64,000 bases of DNA from positions 62,001 through 126,000 of the forward strand of contig NZ_VTPU01000003.1 in assembly GCF_008274785.1 (NCBI RefSeq). The letters are read 5' to 3'. The position numbers were made by a program, and so were the translations under genes. The stretch comes from Halomonas eurihalina. GTDB taxonomy: Bacteria > Pseudomonadota > Gammaproteobacteria > Pseudomonadales > Halomonadaceae. The notes under the pieces were generated by a model. That model had not been told where the DNA came from. It searched no databases and was given only the letters and a program-made list of their open reading frames with translations. Positions 1 to 8,027 of this stretch are shown one piece after another. The first letter of the stretch is position 1. Each line of letters begins with the position of its first letter.

Positions 1-1
1 G

Positions 2-367
2 CGCGTCATGGTGGCCAGGGCGCTGTGCCAGCTGGCTGCGGCGCGTCGTGACCATGATCGGGATGGTGGCCTGTTGTTGCTGGACGAGCCAACCAGTGCT
101 CTGGACCTTGGTCAGCAGCAACGCATGATGCGCCTGTTGCGGCGGCTGGCGGTGGAGCGCCGCATGGCGGTGGTCTGCGTACTGCATGACCTCAACCTGG
201 CCGCGACCTACGCCGATCGAGTCTGGCTGATGGCGGCGGGCAAGCGAGTGGCGAATGGCACGCCGCGTCAGGTGCTCGAGACCGATCGTCTGGCCCTGAC
301 CTATCGCGCCGATCTGATGGCACTCGACCGGGAGGGTGAATCTCCCTGGTTGGCCTTGAGGCCTTGA
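2..367 (+). CDS. hmuV: ABC transporter ATP-binding protein, HmuV-like (5' truncated by window)
   Basis: The reading frame is open from the window edge, so only the C-terminal half of an ABC ATPase is present. Visible are the Walker B/D-loop segment LLLLDEPTSALDL and the switch histidine in VLHDLNLAATYADRV; Walker A and most of the signature lie upstream. The SALDLGQQ wording and the short C-terminus after the H-loop match ATPases of heme/siderophore importers (HmuV/FecE type), which energise a periplasmic-binding-protein-dependent permease at the inner membrane. The permease and binding protein would be upstream, outside the window. Assignment to heme rather than another iron chelate is inference; a cobalamin-type ATPase is an alternative. 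Confidence 0.75.
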   Translation, partial: RVMVARALCQLAAARRDHDRDGGLLLLDEPTSALDLGQQQRMMRLLRRLAVERRMAVVCVLHDLNLAATYADRVWLMAAGKRVANGTPRQVLETDRLALTYRADLMALDREGESPWLALRP

Positions 368-483
368 GGCCTTCAACGGATATGTCACAGAAGCGGTGAG
401 ACTGGCATACTGGCCCGTCATGGAAGGGACGTGGCCGACGTTCCAATGGTTTCTCTCAAGGCTGGCCAGGGGAGGTCGTTGCC

Positions 484-597
484 ATGTCCATCTCGCGTAT
501 ACTGTGGTGCCTTTTAATCGTTGCCATCGGGGTGCAGTTGAGTGGCTGCTCGCCTATTCCGGATGTGCCGGGACCGATCGGCATTCCGGGCTTGTGA
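484..597 (+). CDS. 37-residue small lipoprotein
   Basis: A very short frame encodes a basic/hydrophobic signal segment (about residues 1-19) followed by a lipobox LSGC with the lipidated cysteine at residue 22. The mature peptide would be only 16 residues, rich in proline and glycine (SPIPDVPGPIGIPGL after the cysteine). An AGGGGAGG-like purine stretch lies about 9 bases before the ATG. It stands alone between the ABC ATPase gene and the glycosyltransferase gene on the same strand. The lipobox and purine stretch are seen directly; outer-membrane anchoring is inferred. No function is known to me. Confidence 0.6.
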   Translation: MSISRILWCLLIVAIGVQLSGCSPIPDVPGPIGIPGL

Positions 598-621
598 TCA
601 GCGGGACACGAACAGTAATAA

Positions 622-634
622 GGTAACCGTTACC
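622..634 (+). promoter_or_regulatory. 13-bp perfect inverted repeat upstream of GT32 gene
   Basis: GGTAACCGTTACC is a perfect palindrome (6+1+6) ending 17 bases before the glycosyltransferase ATG. It could be an operator or simply a small hairpin in the leader; there is no further evidence. Confidence 0.25.
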
Positions 635-651
635 ATCATGGAGTCGATGAC

Positions 652-1491
652 ATGACAAGGCAGGCGTCCAATACAGGCGCGTCGTTATCGAGACTTTTCG
701 TTGGCCGTCTGATCAAGCTGACGGGCAATGTCTTCAAGTTGATGAGCTATCCATTCCATTGGGTGCTGCCCGACAAGCGCTTCACCCTGCCGTCGCATGC
801 CGCGCCCTTGATCCGGGCGCGTCGGCCGTCGACCATACCGAGAATCCTGTGGCAGACGAACTTCACCGACCGGGTGACACTGCCTGTTTATCTGAACTAT
901 CTCTGCAATCGCCTGATGGCGCCGACCTTCGAATATCGTTTCGTCTCGACCCAGGGGCGCGCCGATTTCATCGAGGCGAACTATCCAGCCGAGGTGTCGC
1001 GGCGCTATTCGCGACTCCAGATCGGTGCCGCCCAGGCGGATTTCTGGCGGGTGCTGGTGCTGCATGCCCATGGTGGTGTCTACATGGATATCGACGCCCA
1101 TCTGATCTGGCCGCTGGAGCGGATCCTGGGAACCGAGCGGGAAGCCTTGTTCGTTCGTTCCCGAAAGGGCGGGTTGACCAATTACTTCATCGCCAGTCGG
1201 CCTGGTCAGGCCGAAATACAAGCAGTGTGCCAGGCCATTGGTGACAACATCGCCGGGAATCGCCAGTGCGGCGTTTTCGATATGACCGGGCCTGGCGTCT
1301 TCGATGAGGTAATCGATGTCGACTCGGTGGAGAGCGAGTCCTATCGTTACCTCTGCCTGCAGGGCAGCTTCACCAATGAACGCTTCCAGTACGTCGACAA
1401 GCCCGAGGGCAAGTGGACGCAGGAGCAGAAGTCCATCGGGGTGCTGCGCGGGGAAGACGACGAGACGCCAGAGGCCGCCGAGAGGCGCTGA
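652..1491 (+). CDS. Glycosyltransferase family 32 (DXD sugar-transferase) protein
   Basis: 279 residues. The middle of the protein carries the Gly_transf_sug (GT32, OCH1-like) signature: IPRILWQTNF near residue 62, AQADFWRVLVLHAHGGVYMD, then the metal/nucleotide-sugar binding DXD as MDID near residue 145. The FDMTGPGVFDEV block further on also fits the family. Such enzymes transfer a sugar from a nucleotide donor during capsule, LPS or glycolipid synthesis and act at the cytoplasmic membrane face; donor and acceptor cannot be read from the sequence. There are no polysaccharide genes next to it, so it looks like a stand-alone gene. The start follows a GGAG about 10 bases upstream. Confidence 0.8.
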   Translation: MTRQASNTGASLSRLFVGRLIKLTGNVFKLMSYPFHWVLPDKRFTLPSHAAPLIRARRPSTIPRILWQTNFTDRVTLPVYLNYLCNRLMAPTFEYRFVSTQGRADFIEANYPAEVSRRYSRLQIGAAQADFWRVLVLHAHGGVYMDIDAHLIWPLERILGTEREALFVRSRKGGLTNYFIASRPGQAEIQAVCQAIGDNIAGNRQCGVFDMTGPGVFDEVIDVDSVESESYRYLCLQGSFTNERFQYVDKPEGKWTQEQKSIGVLRGEDDETPEAAERR

Positions 1492-1564
1492 TATCGCGCA
1501 GTGAACGGCGCGCCGGTCGCTATTGCCGGGGGGAATGAGTGCGTCGAGTGGCTCGATGCCCGCT

Positions 1565-2071
1565 TCATTCGCGTTCCAGATCGATCGTTTGAATGCGCCA
1601 ATGCCGTGCCTGCTTGCTGCATCCCGGCACATCGTTGCAGCGCTTCAGCGTCATCGTTCCTTCATGCGAGAACGGTTCGCCGCGGCGAGTGCCCGACACC
1701 CGGATTGAAACCTCGGCGAACAGCGTGCCGGCGGCGCCTTCCGTCCGGGTATCTCCCGTCGCTTCTCCATCGAAGGCCTGGTAGGCGAGCATGGACTTCT
1801 CGAAGAGATCGGGCCCGCCTTCGTGAGTCGAACTCGTGGGTGCCCACATGTTGTAGGCCTGGTCAAAGTCTCCGGCTTCGAGCCGTTGAAAGTAATGCCG
1901 GGCGACCGACACAGGGTCATGTGCCGAGGTGTCGACATCGGTATCGGTCGTGGCGGTCGTCTCCGGTTGCCGCTCCAGTGTTGCCGCCTCCGGGGCGCAG
2001 GCGACGAGCGATCCGCATAGCGGGAGCAGGAAAAAGGTCAGCAGCATCGTTTGCCGGGAGGGGCGGTGCAT
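1565..2071 (-). CDS. Predicted lipoprotein with NTF2-like C-terminal region
   Basis: 168 residues when started at the ATG preceded by AGGAG about 7 bases upstream; a longer frame exists but has no ribosome site. The N-terminus is a type II signal peptide with lipobox LVAC (Cys25). A Thr/Asp-rich linker follows, then a compact domain beginning DPVSVARHYFQRLEAGDFDQAYNMW, cited here only as a pattern: helix, then a 'sized per unit flow' YF..L..GDF..AY motif typical of DUF4878/NTF2-like lipoproteins. Probably anchored in the envelope. Function unknown. It is the last chromosomal gene before the prfC-bounded island, transcribed away from it. Confidence 0.65.
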   Translation of the reverse strand: MHRPSRQTMLLTFFLLPLCGSLVACAPEAATLERQPETTATTDTDVDTSAHDPVSVARHYFQRLEAGDFDQAYNMWAPTSSTHEGGPDLFEKSMLAYQAFDGEATGDTRTEGAAGTLFAEVSIRVSGTRRGEPFSHEGTMTLKRCNDVPGCSKQARHWRIQTIDLERE

Positions 2072-2224
2072 CGTCGTCTCCTGTCTGTGAATGGCGTTGG
2101 CAATCTGAGGCAGCGTAGCACCGGACCGGGCTTGCCGGTACAATTGGCGCCTTCCTCATCCATACTCGCCCGGTTGCGTTCGGACTTGAGTGCAAGGGCA
2201 AGTGCAAAGTAGAGCCATGCTGTA

Positions 2225-2290
2225 ATGACAGACGCCAAGCAAGCCCATGAAGCCGGGCTTCGACGTACCTTTGCGATCATCTCGCCCCCC
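2225..2290 (+). pseudogene. prfC: Duplicated 5' end of prfC (left boundary of island)
   Basis: These 66 bases match the first 22 codons of the intact prfC at 8637 at 60 of 66 positions, both beginning ATGACAGACGCC. Four of the six differences are synonymous; two change residues (Ala/Thr at codon 10, Pro/His at codon 21). Similarity stops abruptly after the codons for AIIS-P/H-P, which is the conserved segment just before the G1 loop of RF3. The fragment keeps an ATG but runs into unrelated sequence. It is read as the original chromosomal prfC start, left behind when DNA was inserted at this site. Confidence 0.85.
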
Positions 2291-2320
2291 TGTAATCCTA
2301 CCTGTCTCCCTCTGTAGCAT

Positions 2321-2743
2321 TCAGTCCCCTGATTCCGCCCGGAATCTTCGCCAAAATAGATTCTTTCTGTTTTTCGTATCGCACATTGTCGTCGTGCGTA
2401 ACTTTCCATTGAAGTGGCCCACGGTGAACTCGATGCCGAGTTCAGCGATGCCACATCCCAGCAAGTCTTCCTCGACGAGGTGCGTGGCGAAATCCGTCAC
2501 CGCTTCGGGGTCGCCGCACTGCTCGCGGACATGCTCGATGTCGCGCGAGTGCCGGCTCCATTCGCTGGTATGCATGGCTACCTCCACAACTGAATCAGCG
2601 GCTCGTACCGCGGTGATCGGGTCTTTCGGCTCAGCCCAGCGGCTACCGATGATGGGATGCCGAGGTGTCGTGATGATATTTCCCTTGGCACGGGCTTGGC
2701 GCTTCTCCTCGATAAGCCGCACTTTCCTTTCCTTGATGTTCAC
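2321..2743 (-). CDS. Hypothetical protein in island, downstream partner of a two-gene unit
   Basis: About 140 residues, beginning VNIKERKVRLIEEKRQARAK with a strongly basic amphipathic N-terminal helix. A GTG start with GGGAGG 7 bases upstream lies inside the end of the preceding minus-strand frame, so translation would be coupled. The C-terminal part (after about residue 115) is arginine-rich and reads poorly as protein, so the gene may be truncated where it approaches the prfC remnant. Family not recognised. Low base-composition contrast means the frame could still be accidental. Confidence 0.4.
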   Translation of the reverse strand: MNIKERKVRLIEEKRQARAKGNIITTPRHPIIGSRWAEPKDPITAVRAADSVVEVAMHTSEWSRHSRDIEHVREQCGDPEAVTDFATHLVEEDLLGCGIAELGIEFTVGHFNGKLRTTTMCDTKNRKNLFWRRFRAESGD

Positions 2744-2949
2744 TGCCACACCTCCCGCAGCTCGCGCTCGAGCCGCATTTCGTCGTGTTTCCGGTCTATC
2801 TGGAGTCGTGCGACGTAGCGGTCAGCGCCGCGCTGTTGGTGATCGGCTGCATATCCGTCCCGCGGTAGGCAAAAAAGATCCCGCCGGAGAGGGCGGGCAA
2901 TACGCAGGGAATCGATGGCCGGCTCTCGCCGGAGTTGATACGAGTGCAT
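2740..2949 (-). CDS. Small hypothetical protein in island
   Basis: 69 residues, highly charged, ending in a basic/acidic helix (RKHDEMRLERELREVWQ). AGGGG lies about 8 bases before the ATG, and the stop overlaps the start of the next minus-strand frame. The overlapping organisation resembles small phage or plasmid gene pairs, but no family was recognised. A competing frame on the same strand (2796-2978) covers much of the same DNA, so a frameshifted larger ancestor is possible. Confidence 0.4.
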   Translation of the reverse strand: MHSYQLRREPAIDSLRIARPLRRDLFCLPRDGYAADHQQRGADRYVARLQIDRKHDEMRLERELREVWQ

Positions 2950-3149
2950 TCAAATGCCCCTGGTCCCATGTATCCCACCCGTGAAGGTGCCCAGGGTATT
3001 TGGATACCTCTATGATTTCATTGAGTAGTTCAGAAGCTACGCGCCGATTTTGTTAGGTAAAGTGCCTTTTTTGGTATGCAAACTGTTTTTGCTTGAGAAT
3101 AGTCTGTATTGGAATAATATTTGTTTTCCATGTAAACTCTAAGGTAATC

Positions 3150-3665
3150 ATGGTGATATGTTACTTGTTTTTAATTGGGTGTTTGGGGTGGTGTTTATTT
3201 GTATGTTTGTTTGTGTTTGTGGGGTATTATTGTCTTGGTTGTTTTGGCTGGAGAAGCCCCATGAAAAATCTATCTCTGTTTTCTGGTAGGGAGCTAATGA
3301 GTGTTGCTTCTTTTGCAAGGTGCAAGTTCTCTTATATCCCTGTCCCCACCTCCATGGGGAAAAATGAAGGAAAGCCTTTTTTTATAGCAAAATCAAAAGA
3401 AAAGGAATGCGATTATAGCGCAATTGATACTGCAGAGAATGAGGGGTGGCCGATTGCACCTGGAAGCCGGGAAGTAGCCAGGTTGAGTAAAGAAGGAGCC
3501 ACTTCAAGCTCAGGGTTGCCCAAGATAAAGAAGGCCTTGGAGAATTTCAAGGACTATCTTTGCGGGGTAAAAAAAAGAAGCCCGGACAATGGTTCTCAAA
3601 CAACTTATACCCCAAAGGGTAAGGATGAGAAACCTGGGTTCAGCCGCCCTCCCTATATAGACTGA
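3150..3665 (+). CDS. Hypothetical membrane-anchored protein, atypical base composition
   Basis: From the ATG at 3150 (AAGG 5 bases upstream) the frame encodes a very hydrophobic stretch of about 35 residues rich in Cys, Phe, Val and Gly, then a polar lysine/serine-rich tail of about 130 residues. A second start at 3261 with GGAG 7 bases upstream would give only the soluble 134 residues. The 5' half lies in unusually T/G-rich DNA unlike the flanking chromosome, which points to foreign origin. No family recognised. The hydrophobic segment could be a translated low-complexity tract rather than a true transmembrane helix. Confidence 0.4.
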   Translation: MVICYLFLIGCLGWCLFVCLFVFVGYYCLGCFGWRSPMKNLSLFSGRELMSVASFARCKFSYIPVPTSMGKNEGKPFFIAKSKEKECDYSAIDTAENEGWPIAPGSREVARLSKEGATSSSGLPKIKKALENFKDYLCGVKKRSPDNGSQTTYTPKGKDEKPGFSRPPYID

Positions 3666-3749
3666 AGAGTCTAGATAAGCATGCAGCGCGCACTGGTCGG
3701 TACGGGGTCGCCTTAGGCGGCCCTGTTTTCGTTTATCATCCCTACGCTT

Positions 3750-4443
3750 TGTCTGAAAAAATCAGTGGCGAGATGACGGCACACTCGAGTGCATCCTGTC
3801 ACGCTTCCACTTGGAGCTTCGGGAAGATGGCTACATGGATCTCGATACCAGGATGGTGGATTCCACCTCGATTCGTGCGACTCGCTCTGCCGCTGGTGGC
3901 GGTAAAAAGGGGCTCTGGAACGGGTAGACCCTGCACTTGGACGAAGCCGAGGCGGTCTGACCACCAAGATCCACCTGGTTTGCGATATCAATGGTGTGCC
4001 CCTGAGCTTCTTGCTATCGCCTGGTCAGCATACCGATTCACGCTATCTCGTTCCCGTCATGGAGCAGATCCGCTTGCCAGGTCGTAAGGGGCCGTCCCCG
4101 TAAGCGCTGTCGCCATCTGCTTGCCGACCGAGAGTACGATAGTGATCGATTGGGTCGATACTGCGACCGGTGCGGGATACGCCGACTATCCGGTATCGAA
4201 AGATGCACCGCCGCCCCAAGCCAGGATCCCCCGCCTGTTCCAGCGTCCGCGTTATCGGCGTCGCAATGTGATAGAGCGTCTATTTGGCTGGATGAAGGAA
4301 AAGCAGCGACTCTGTACCCGCTACGACAAGCTGGCAAAAAGTTACCGCGCTATGGTCACGCTGTGTCCTGCGTCGAGCGCTGTTTGCGGTTCTACTTTTC
4401 AGAAGAACGTAACACCCTGGACGGCCATCAACTTGGGCCATAG
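3750..4443 (+). pseudogene. Decayed IS5-type transposase
   Basis: Fragments in all three forward frames line up in order as an IS5-family DDE transposase: DTRMVDSTSIRATRSAAGGG near 3840, [20 protein letters not shown] near 3945, [15 protein letters not shown] near 4050, KRCRHLLADREYDSDRL near 4105, RRRNVIERLFGWMKEKQRL near 4258 and ERCLRFYFSE near 4377. At least four frameshifts and in-frame stops separate them, so no active enzyme can be made. No terminal inverted repeats were convincingly located. This marks past insertion-sequence activity inside the island. Confidence 0.8.
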
Positions 4444-5029
4444 TCGGCAAGCCGGCCAAGGCGACTCATCTTCTGAGTGAGTTTTAGGTGTTACGTCTGA
4501 TAACCCTGCATCCATTGGCTTTTTTCAGGTAGAGCTCGTGAGAAATCATCCAAATAGACTGGTTATAAAATAGCTAAGATCTTGAGTTTAATAGTAAGGA
4601 ATGTCTAGCAGTGTAACGCTCTTGAGTGGTGGGTACAAAAAACCTAAGCCTGGCGCCTATATCTGTTTTTTGGGGGGTGTATGTAATATATTGACTACAA
4701 AATATGTAATACATGCTGATGTCAGTTGTGCGAAAAGTCAGCTTTAAGCGTCCGTGGGGAGGAAGCTTGGAGAGGGATGCCTGCTCGTCAATGGGTTGAA
4801 GATGTTTTTAACTAAAAGTATAGAATTTTTACAATTTTCTCCTGATTTAGCTGGCTAATATTCTTCATAAAACATAATGTGTCCTGGGGTCGCAGCTTGT
4901 CGATCCAAGAAGTTGTAGAGGTTTTTCAGCAATTTCATGGGTGGTTCGAGAAGCGTGATGCTTACGCGAAGCCAAATGTTTTTTGGTTTTTTGGTAATTC
5001 TTTGAAATATATAAGCAGGGAAGTATTGA
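4444..5029. other. AT-rich non-coding stretch
   Basis: About 590 bases with clearly lower GC than the chromosome and no believable gene on either strand. It contains a direct repeat TATGTAATA at 4680-4688 and 4703-4711, which could bind a regulator of the downstream RTX/Hint gene. Nothing else is recognised. Confidence 0.4.
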
Positions 5030-5122
5030 ATGGCTAATATTACAGGGACAAATAACGACGACAATCTTGAAGGGACTTCAAACAATGATACTATTGATGC
5101 GCTAGATGGTAATGACCCTTGA
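5030..5122 (+). pseudogene. Original N-terminus of the RTX/Hint gene, ended by a frameshift
   Basis: An ATG with a GGGAAG ribosome site opens a frame starting MANITGTNNDDNLEG, the usual N-terminus of secreted RTX/Hint proteins, and continuing with NNDTIDALDGND. It then hits TGA. The calcium-binding pattern resumes at once in another frame (TLDGLGGDDTLNG). A two-base loss at about 5116, turning an expected GACACC into GACC, would explain this. Confidence 0.7.
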
Positions 5123-6788
5123 TGGATTGGGTGGCGATGACACTCTGAATGGAGGGGGTGGTAATGACACTTTGCTAGCTGGTTTTGGTACTGACCAGTT
5201 CAATGGTGGCGAGGGAACGGATACCGTTAGAGTTTCGGGAACCGGTGTCGAAGATCTAGTCTTCAATATAGATTTAGAAGCTGGTAGTGACAACTATGGC
5301 AATACCTATAGTGGTGTGGAGAACGTCACTGCAGGGAATGGAAATGATACGCTGACTGGCGATGCGACCGCTAACATTCTAGATGGTGATCATGGCGATG
5401 ACACTCTGAATGGTGGCGGTGGTGATGATACCTTGTTAGCTGGTTTCGGTACTGATCAGTTCAATGGTGGAGAGGGGACGGATACGGTTAGAATTTCGGG
5501 AACCGCTGTCGAAGACGAAGTTTTCAATATAGCTTTAGAAGCTGGTAGTGACAACTATGGCAATACCTATAGTGGTGTGGAGAATGTCACTGCAGGGAAT
5601 GGAAATGATACGCTGACTGGCGATGCGGCCGCTAACGTCCTAGATGGTGATCATGGTGATGATACTCTGAATGGTGGCGGTGGTGATGATACCTTGTTAG
5701 CCGGTTTCGGTACTGATCAGTTCAATGGTGGAGAGGGGGCGGATACCGTTAGAGTTTCGGGAACCGCTGTCGAAAATGAAGTTTTCAATATAGATTTAGA
5801 AGCTGGTAATGACAACTATGGCAATACCTATAGTGGCGTCGAAAATGTCACTGGTGGGGCTGCAGATGACACCTTGGTCGGCGATGGTGAAGCTAACGTC
5901 CTTGATGGCCATAGCGGCAATGACCAAATCACAGTTTCAGCGGGTGATACTGCGATCGGTGGAGATGGTGACGATACCATCACTATCGATTTTTCTGGTG
6001 CTCCTGATGGTAGCAGCGTGACCATTGATGGAGGTGACGGAGGCTCCGATCACGATACTATCAATTTGGCAGAGGGATATACGGTAGTTGAAGACTCCTA
6101 TTCAGCGACCGACGATGAAGATGGAAATTCCCAGAGCGGTTCGGTTCAGGTCACAGATGGGGAAAATACCCACACAGTTGACTTCACGGAAATTGAAGAG
6201 CCCATCTGCTTTGCCGAAGGCACGTTGATTGCAACTCCTAGTGGCGAAATACCTGTGGAGAAACTCCAAGTGGGGGATGTCATCCTGTCGGACAAAGGCA
6301 AGTCAGTTCCTGTTCGCTGGGTCGGGCGCCAGACACTCGTCAAGTCACGGCTCGCAGAGCGTATGCAACCTGTGCAGATTGATGCAGATGCTCTGGGTCA
6401 TGGACTTCCGCATAGCGATCTGACCCTCACTGCTAGCCATGGTATGGTCTTGGACGGTCTTATCATTAACGCCTCGGCATTGGTGAATGGACACAGTATC
6501 CGCATGGTCCCCCTGGCCGATCTACCGTCACAATACAAGGTGTATCATGTTGAAACTGAGTGCCATGATGTCATCCTTGCCAATGGGGCGGCATCCGAGA
6601 CCTTCATCGATTATGCAGATCGGAAGACCTTCGACAATTATCAGGAATACCTTGATCTCTATGGTATCGAGCGAATTGTCCCTGAGATGTCCTGCCCACG
6701 GATCTCAGCCCGGCGCCTCGTGCCGAAAACGATCCGTGACCGGCTGAACATCGCAGAGCCAGAACTCTTCGCCAGGCTTGGTGCTTGA
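5106..6788 (+). CDS. RTX-repeat protein with C-terminal Hint autoprocessing domain
   Basis: 560 residues in the open frame. Residues about 1-270 are three tandem 87-residue units, each with RTX-like calcium-binding nonapeptides (GGDDTLNGGGG, GNGNDTLTGD) and a GVENV/NYGNTYSG block. An acidic spacer follows, then a Hint domain beginning at Cys368 in CFAEGTLIATPSGEIPVE, with LTLTASHGMVLDG and CHDVILANGA as the later conserved blocks. Hint_2 domains catalyse self-cleavage at the N-terminal cysteine; RTX repeats fold on calcium outside the cell, often after type I secretion. No secretion genes are nearby. The native start at 5030 is out of frame, so the present product would restart internally at 5106 or 5112, or the gene is a recent pseudogene. 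Confidence 0.8.
   Translation: MVMTLDGLGGDDTLNGGGGNDTLLAGFGTDQFNGGEGTDTVRVSGTGVEDLVFNIDLEAGSDNYGNTYSGVENVTAGNGNDTLTGDATANILDGDHGDDTLNGGGGDDTLLAGFGTDQFNGGEGTDTVRISGTAVEDEVFNIALEAGSDNYGNTYSGVENVTAGNGNDTLTGDAAANVLDGDHGDDTLNGGGGDDTLLAGFGTDQFNGGEGADTVRVSGTAVENEVFNIDLEAGNDNYGNTYSGVENVTGGAADDTLVGDGEANVLDGHSGNDQITVSAGDTAIGGDGDDTITIDFSGAPDGSSVTIDGGDGGSDHDTINLAEGYTVVEDSYSATDDEDGNSQSGSVQVTDGENTHTVDFTEIEEPICFAEGTLIATPSGEIPVEKLQVGDVILSDKGKSVPVRWVGRQTLVKSRLAERMQPVQIDADALGHGLPHSDLTLTASHGMVLDGLIINASALVNGHSIRMVPLADLPSQYKVYHVETECHDVILANGAASETFIDYADRKTFDNYQEYLDLYGIERIVPEMSCPRISARRLVPKTIRDRLNIAEPELFARLGA
5133..5915 (+). repeat. Three tandem 261-bp units in the RTX/Hint gene
   Basis: Units start at 5133, 5394 and 5655, exactly 261 bases (87 codons) apart. 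Units one and two are nearly identical at the DNA level; the third diverges in its last 60 bases. Such near-identity implies recent duplication or ongoing homogenisation and allows copy-number change by recombination without a frameshift. Confidence 0.85.
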
Positions 6789-7443
6789 TGATCCATGAGC
6801 TTTGAAGCATAAATAAAGTGCAGCACTTTGGCCGGTAGAAAGGAGAGGGAGTATCGAGACCTCCCAGCCTTGCCGGCCAAATTACATAATAGATCCACCA
6901 TGTGGTTGCCTGGCAGGTGTACGATGCGTCTATCTCGAGGAAGAAAGGCTGCCCTCATCAACGGTGCCATGTTGATGTCAGAGAGGTCGCACGGCCAGCT
7001 CCATCAATTCCTTCTGATCTAACCTGTTTGCTTCTCCGCGGCATAGCCGTCTTTGCAAAAAATAAGCGTTCATAGGTCCTGGGTCGCCTTCCAAAAGATC
7101 TTTAAAGGCTAGGTAATATCTTGGTTCGCATGAATCTGCCATAACCATTCCCTGCATTTCTTTGTCATATTCGTCTTTTTTCTTATTAAGAATGATTATA
7201 TACGAAGTGTTACAATATGGTGAGGTTTGTAATAATTTGGTGTTTTGCGATATTCGCCTCTCGATCCCGTTCTTGGGACCGGCATTACCTATCCCCAGCA
7301 ACATCATGTTCCCCAGCTGATCCAATGGGCGCTCAGTAACAAAATGTCGCAATTGTTTCTCATTTGTTATTGCGTATTTAAAACATTAGTGATGGCTGTT
7401 AAAGATGTCGTTACTGATCCTTCAGGATTAGCAGTAAGCCGTA
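6789..7443. other. Low-GC intergenic region without a confident gene
   Basis: About 650 bases between the Hint gene and the next credible gene. A minus-strand frame (6978-7352) gives 124 residues with a plausible charged C-terminal part but a TTG start and no ribosome site. A plus-strand frame (7245-7478) is equally weak. No family was recognised in either. Confidence 0.35.
6978..7352 (-). CDS. Questionable hypothetical ORF
   Basis: 124 residues from a TTG; later ATG codons would give about 60 residues starting MQGMVMADSCEPRYYLAFKD. The second half (YLAFKDLLEGDPGPMNAYFL, then a Lys/Glu-rich end) has a protein-like residue mix, but no Shine-Dalgarno sequence, neighbour or family supports it. 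It is listed because nothing better explains this part of the island. Confidence 0.2.
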   Translation of the reverse strand: MRHFVTERPLDQLGNMMLLGIGNAGPKNGIERRISQNTKLLQTSPYCNTSYIIILNKKKDEYDKEMQGMVMADSCEPRYYLAFKDLLEGDPGPMNAYFLQRRLCRGEANRLDQKELMELAVRPL

Positions 7444-7459
7444 TTGTGGATGTCCACAA
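7444..7459. promoter_or_regulatory. Perfect inverted repeat upstream of 7505 gene
   Basis: TTGTGGA-TG-TCCACAA is a 7-bp inverted repeat with a two-base spacer centred 53 bases before the ATG at 7505. Position and symmetry suit a dimeric repressor site. Confidence 0.35.
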
Positions 7460-7504
7460 CATGGTGGCTTTCGTATAGCAAACCCCCACAAGGAGGAATG
7501 GCTC

Positions 7505-7870
7505 ATGAGCAACGACAACCTGACTACCGACGAAATGGGCGATGTCGAAAACATCTCGTTCGGTGACATCTTCAACGGCCTGAAGAGCGCCGCTAATGCA
7601 TTGCGGCTACCGGGAGCGCCGAAGATTCCATACACCTCTGACGACTCTGACCTGTCTGGTAACACGGATTCCGTTGATCACTGGGGAGGCTTGGATAACG
7701 CGCTTCAAGCGGCGGGCGTACATGCGGAGGCCTTGCTCGATGACTGGGACAACCAACAGGAAAATATCGTGCAGCACTTCGAAGAGGACCCGGTTGACGA
7801 AGCGGGAGCCGATCAGAGGGCACTACAAGCAGGTCTGCAGATGATACTTGAAGCATGCAAACGAAAATGA
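7505..7870 (+). CDS. Acidic hypothetical protein, strongly translated
   Basis: 121 residues with an excellent ribosome site (AAGGAGG, 9 bases before the ATG), an upstream inverted repeat and a downstream hairpin, so this looks like a real monocistronic gene. The protein is acidic (many Asp/Glu, e.g. HFEEDPVDEAGADQ) and has no signal peptide or membrane segment. A short helical N-terminus (ISFGDIFNGLKSAANALRLP) precedes a polar middle and a helical C-terminus. No family recognised. It lies in the island downstream of the Hint gene on the same strand but 700 bases away, so a functional link is only a possibility. Confidence 0.65.
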   Translation: MSNDNLTTDEMGDVENISFGDIFNGLKSAANALRLPGAPKIPYTSDDSDLSGNTDSVDHWGGLDNALQAAGVHAEALLDDWDNQQENIVQHFEEDPVDEAGADQRALQAGLQMILEACKRK

Positions 7871-7931
7871 TGAATAAAAGGTAGCGCAAGGGGGAGACAA
7901 CTCCCGCACCATGACAATCTCCAATGACATG

Positions 7932-7968
7932 CCGGAGAGGTCTCCATCTTAGGTGGGAGCCTCTCCGG
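7932..7968 (+). terminator. Stem-loop after 7505 gene
   Basis: CCGGAGAGG pairs with CCTCTCCGG (9 bp), extended inside by CTCC/GGAG. There is no T-run afterwards, so it may be an imperfect terminator or an mRNA 3' stabiliser. Confidence 0.5.
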
Positions 7969-8027
7969 TATTGTAGCCGTGAGTTCTTCTATAGTCTTTA
8001 GTACCAGAACCGTCTGCTGTAGAAGAG

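Noticed and set aside
2247..2984. Plus-strand 245-codon frame inside the island
   Set aside because: Serine/arginine-rich, no ribosome site, begins inside the prfC remnant in the wrong frame, and is opposite better minus-strand frames.
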